DNA of 7,516 nucleotides. It comes from Yoonia sp. Lineage in GTDB: Bacteria; Pseudomonadota; Alphaproteobacteria; Rhodobacterales; Rhodobacteraceae. The stretch lies in assembly GCA_028822885.1 (NCBI GenBank), contig JAPKCP010000167.1, positions 1 through 7,516 on the forward strand, written 5' to 3'. Positions 6,336-7,516 of the stretch are shown in pieces; within the stretch, counting starts at the first letter, position 1; every line of letters starts with the position of its first letter. The notes under the pieces were generated by a model, which did not search any database, had not been told where the DNA came from, and was given only the letters and a program-made list of their open reading frames with translations. The translations under genes were made by a program, and so were the position numbers.

Positions 6336-7199
6336 TTAAGCGTCGGGGTTCGGTAAAGCGCAAAGCGCCAAGTGTTCTTGCGGTGGGTACCCGATGCGTG
6401 CCTTTAGATCATAACGGCATCCTTCGCCCAAGACGTCAAGACGTAAGCCGATAAGGCTTAGCGCCTCGCCCGGCTTTGCATCCCACATTGATGAATGGCT
6501 TAATTGGCTCGCATCGACAACAGTGACCGTACCACTTCCAACGACTTCCAACACGTTGTCAGGGTCGATAAAAGCGGCTGTGTCCTCGTCTATGCCAAGT
6601 CCGATAAGGAACGGATTGAACGATGACGCAGTGAGCAACCGTCCCAGTCGGTTGCGCTGCGTAAAATGTTGATCAATGATGACCGCATTTGTTAATCCAA
6701 TACCGGGGGCCAATGTAACGGTCCCTTCTGCAGGGGTTTCATTGCCCTGACCGCCTGCAACCATGTGCTCAGACATGATCGACGCGCCCGCAGAGGTGCC
6801 CGCCACAGGGACACCAGCCGCGTTTTGCCGCCTGATCTTGGTCACCAAGAGTGTCCCACCAAGTATGGCCGACAACCGAAGCTGATTTCCACCCGTGATG
6901 AAAATACCCGTGGCACTATCCAGCATTTTTGAGAATTCTGGGTTATCACAATCTGCGCGGCGCGTGATGGGCAGAAAATCAACCTTGCCGGCTCCCAGAT
7001 TGGAAAAGATACGATTGTAGTCTTCACCTGTTTCGTCCAACATCGATGCTGTTGGGATCACAACGATGTATGCATCCTGCCCACCAGAAAGCTCTACGAA
7101 CTTGCTATGAATTTGCATTTCTTTGACGCGGTCTTCCCCGCCGCCAATTGGTATAATATACCCTCGCGTGTTTTCACCTGCCAATGATGCTGGGCACAT
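6336..7199 (-). CDS. cphB: Cyanophycinase CphB, 287 residues
   Basis: CphB is a cytoplasmic serine exopeptidase (peptidase family S51) that releases beta-Asp-Arg dipeptides from cyanophycin, opening the store for use. The sequence shows RGYIIPIGGGEDRV (12-25), ITGGNQ (101-106), the nucleophile elbow GTSAGAS (134-140) with catalytic Ser136, and DQHFTQRNRLGRL (176-188) with catalytic His178, Asp176 and arginines 182 and 184. GIDEDTA (202-208) carries Glu205. These line up with the known Synechocystis CphB active site by a nearly constant offset. The length is typical, and no signal peptide is visible, so it should act inside the cell, unlike secreted cyanophycinases. The ATG at 7199 is the only start preserving the conserved GGG segment; AAGGA lies 11 bases upstream and a second AGGA very close to the ATG. 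It is the first gene of the operon, 45 bases before cphA, so breakdown and synthesis enzymes appear to be made together. Isoaspartyl dipeptidase is not in the window. Confidence 0.96.
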   Translation of the reverse strand: MCPASLAGENTRGYIIPIGGGEDRVKEMQIHSKFVELSGGQDAYIVVIPTASMLDETGEDYNRIFSNLGAGKVDFLPITRRADCDNPEFSKMLDSATGIFITGGNQLRLSAILGGTLLVTKIRRQNAAGVPVAGTSAGASIMSEHMVAGGQGNETPAEGTVTLAPGIGLTNAVIIDQHFTQRNRLGRLLTASSFNPFLIGLGIDEDTAAFIDPDNVLEVVGSGTVTVVDASQLSHSSMWDAKPGEALSLIGLRLDVLGEGCRYDLKARIGYPPQEHLALCALPNPDA

Positions 7200-7516
7200 A
7201 ATCCTAAATATCCTTTGACTTCACTTAACTCACGCACTCACTAAGATTTTTTGGACCGCGCGCCTAAACCCTATGTCATTGATCCGACGAAGGTAATACG
7301 CCAAAGTCTGCATACCATCTGACTTTTGTGGCATTCTGCAAATTAGCTTGTGCTCATCACACCTTATGGGTGCTGCAAGCTTTGCAAATGAGAATAATAG
7401 GCAAAAATCCAACCTGAAACGTCACTTCGATGACGCCTGCAGTGTAGCGCATGTCGCACCGCTGGTTGGAGCAAGAGCCGTCCACCTCAGTCGCTAAGGG
7501 CCGCGAGCGACGACTG
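7200..7516. other. Region upstream of cphB: leader, inverted repeat, possible gene remnant
   Basis: This region should contain the promoter of the cyanophycin operon, but I see no convincing minus-35/minus-10 pair. It holds a bulged inverted repeat at 7337-7386 (annotated separately) and a small hairpin CGTCA/TGACG at 7420-7424 and 7431-7435. A minus-strand reading frame from an ATG at 7313 to a stop at 7230 encodes 27 residues containing LAYYLRRINDIGFRRAV. That resembles the N-terminal pattern of some polysaccharide-lyase or heparinase-like proteins and then stops, so it may be a decayed gene start. It has no clear ribosome binding site and I do not call it as a gene. Confidence 0.5.
7337..7386. 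repeat. Imperfect inverted repeat upstream of cphB
   Basis: TGCAA (7337-7341) pairs with TTGCA (7382-7386) and AGCTTG (7345-7350) pairs with CAAGCT (7376-7381), with a three-base bulge on one side. That gives 11 base pairs around a 25-base loop, which itself contains CACC and GGTG able to pair. No T-run follows on either strand, so it is not a standard terminator. A regulator site or RNA structure in the leader, about 140 bases before cphB, is possible. Confidence 0.4.

Noticed and set aside
7230..7412. 60-codon minus-strand frame as an intact gene
   Set aside because: It begins at a TTG just after an in-frame stop, has no ribosome binding site, and only its last part looks protein-like; treated as a possible remnant only.

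Overview
The window looks like chromosomal DNA of an alphaproteobacterium, probably a marine Rhodobacteraceae (Roseobacter-type) organism. That placement rests on the style of the proteins, the moderate base composition and a CIRCE heat-shock operator, and it is an inference rather than a proof. Every gene I accept lies on the minus strand, so transcription runs from high to low coordinates.

From right to left, 7516-7200 is an upstream region with no convincing intact gene. It holds an imperfect inverted repeat and a possible short gene remnant. Next comes a tight three-gene cyanophycin unit: cyanophycinase cphB (7199-6336), cyanophycin synthetase cphA (6290-3489, TTG start with a good ribosome binding site) and a paralogous Mur-ligase protein (3473-1734). 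The third protein keeps the CphA-type Mur module but has no ATP-grasp module. Gaps of 45 and 15 bases imply one operon. CphA makes multi-L-arginyl-poly-L-aspartate, a nitrogen and carbon store, and CphB cuts it to beta-Asp-Arg dipeptides. No isoaspartyl dipeptidase to finish the breakdown is seen here.

A 477-base spacer (1733-1257) with no supported gene separates this operon from a LicC-like sugar/choline-phosphate nucleotidyltransferase (1256-435), whose signature arginine is replaced by proline. A 42-residue lysine-rich protein follows (329-201).

The left edge is a heat-shock control region on the minus strand: a candidate promoter (about 154-125), a perfect CIRCE operator for the HrcA repressor (66-92), a ribosome binding site (20-24) and the first codons of a gene starting at 11 (Met-Ser-Phe-Thr). 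This is almost certainly groES, with groEL expected outside the window.

The most unusual item is the ATP-grasp-less Mur ligase directly after cphA. It is architecturally the reverse of cyanobacterial CphA2, which keeps a working ATP-grasp site and has a degenerate Mur site. It may be an accessory ligase that changes or primes the polymer.
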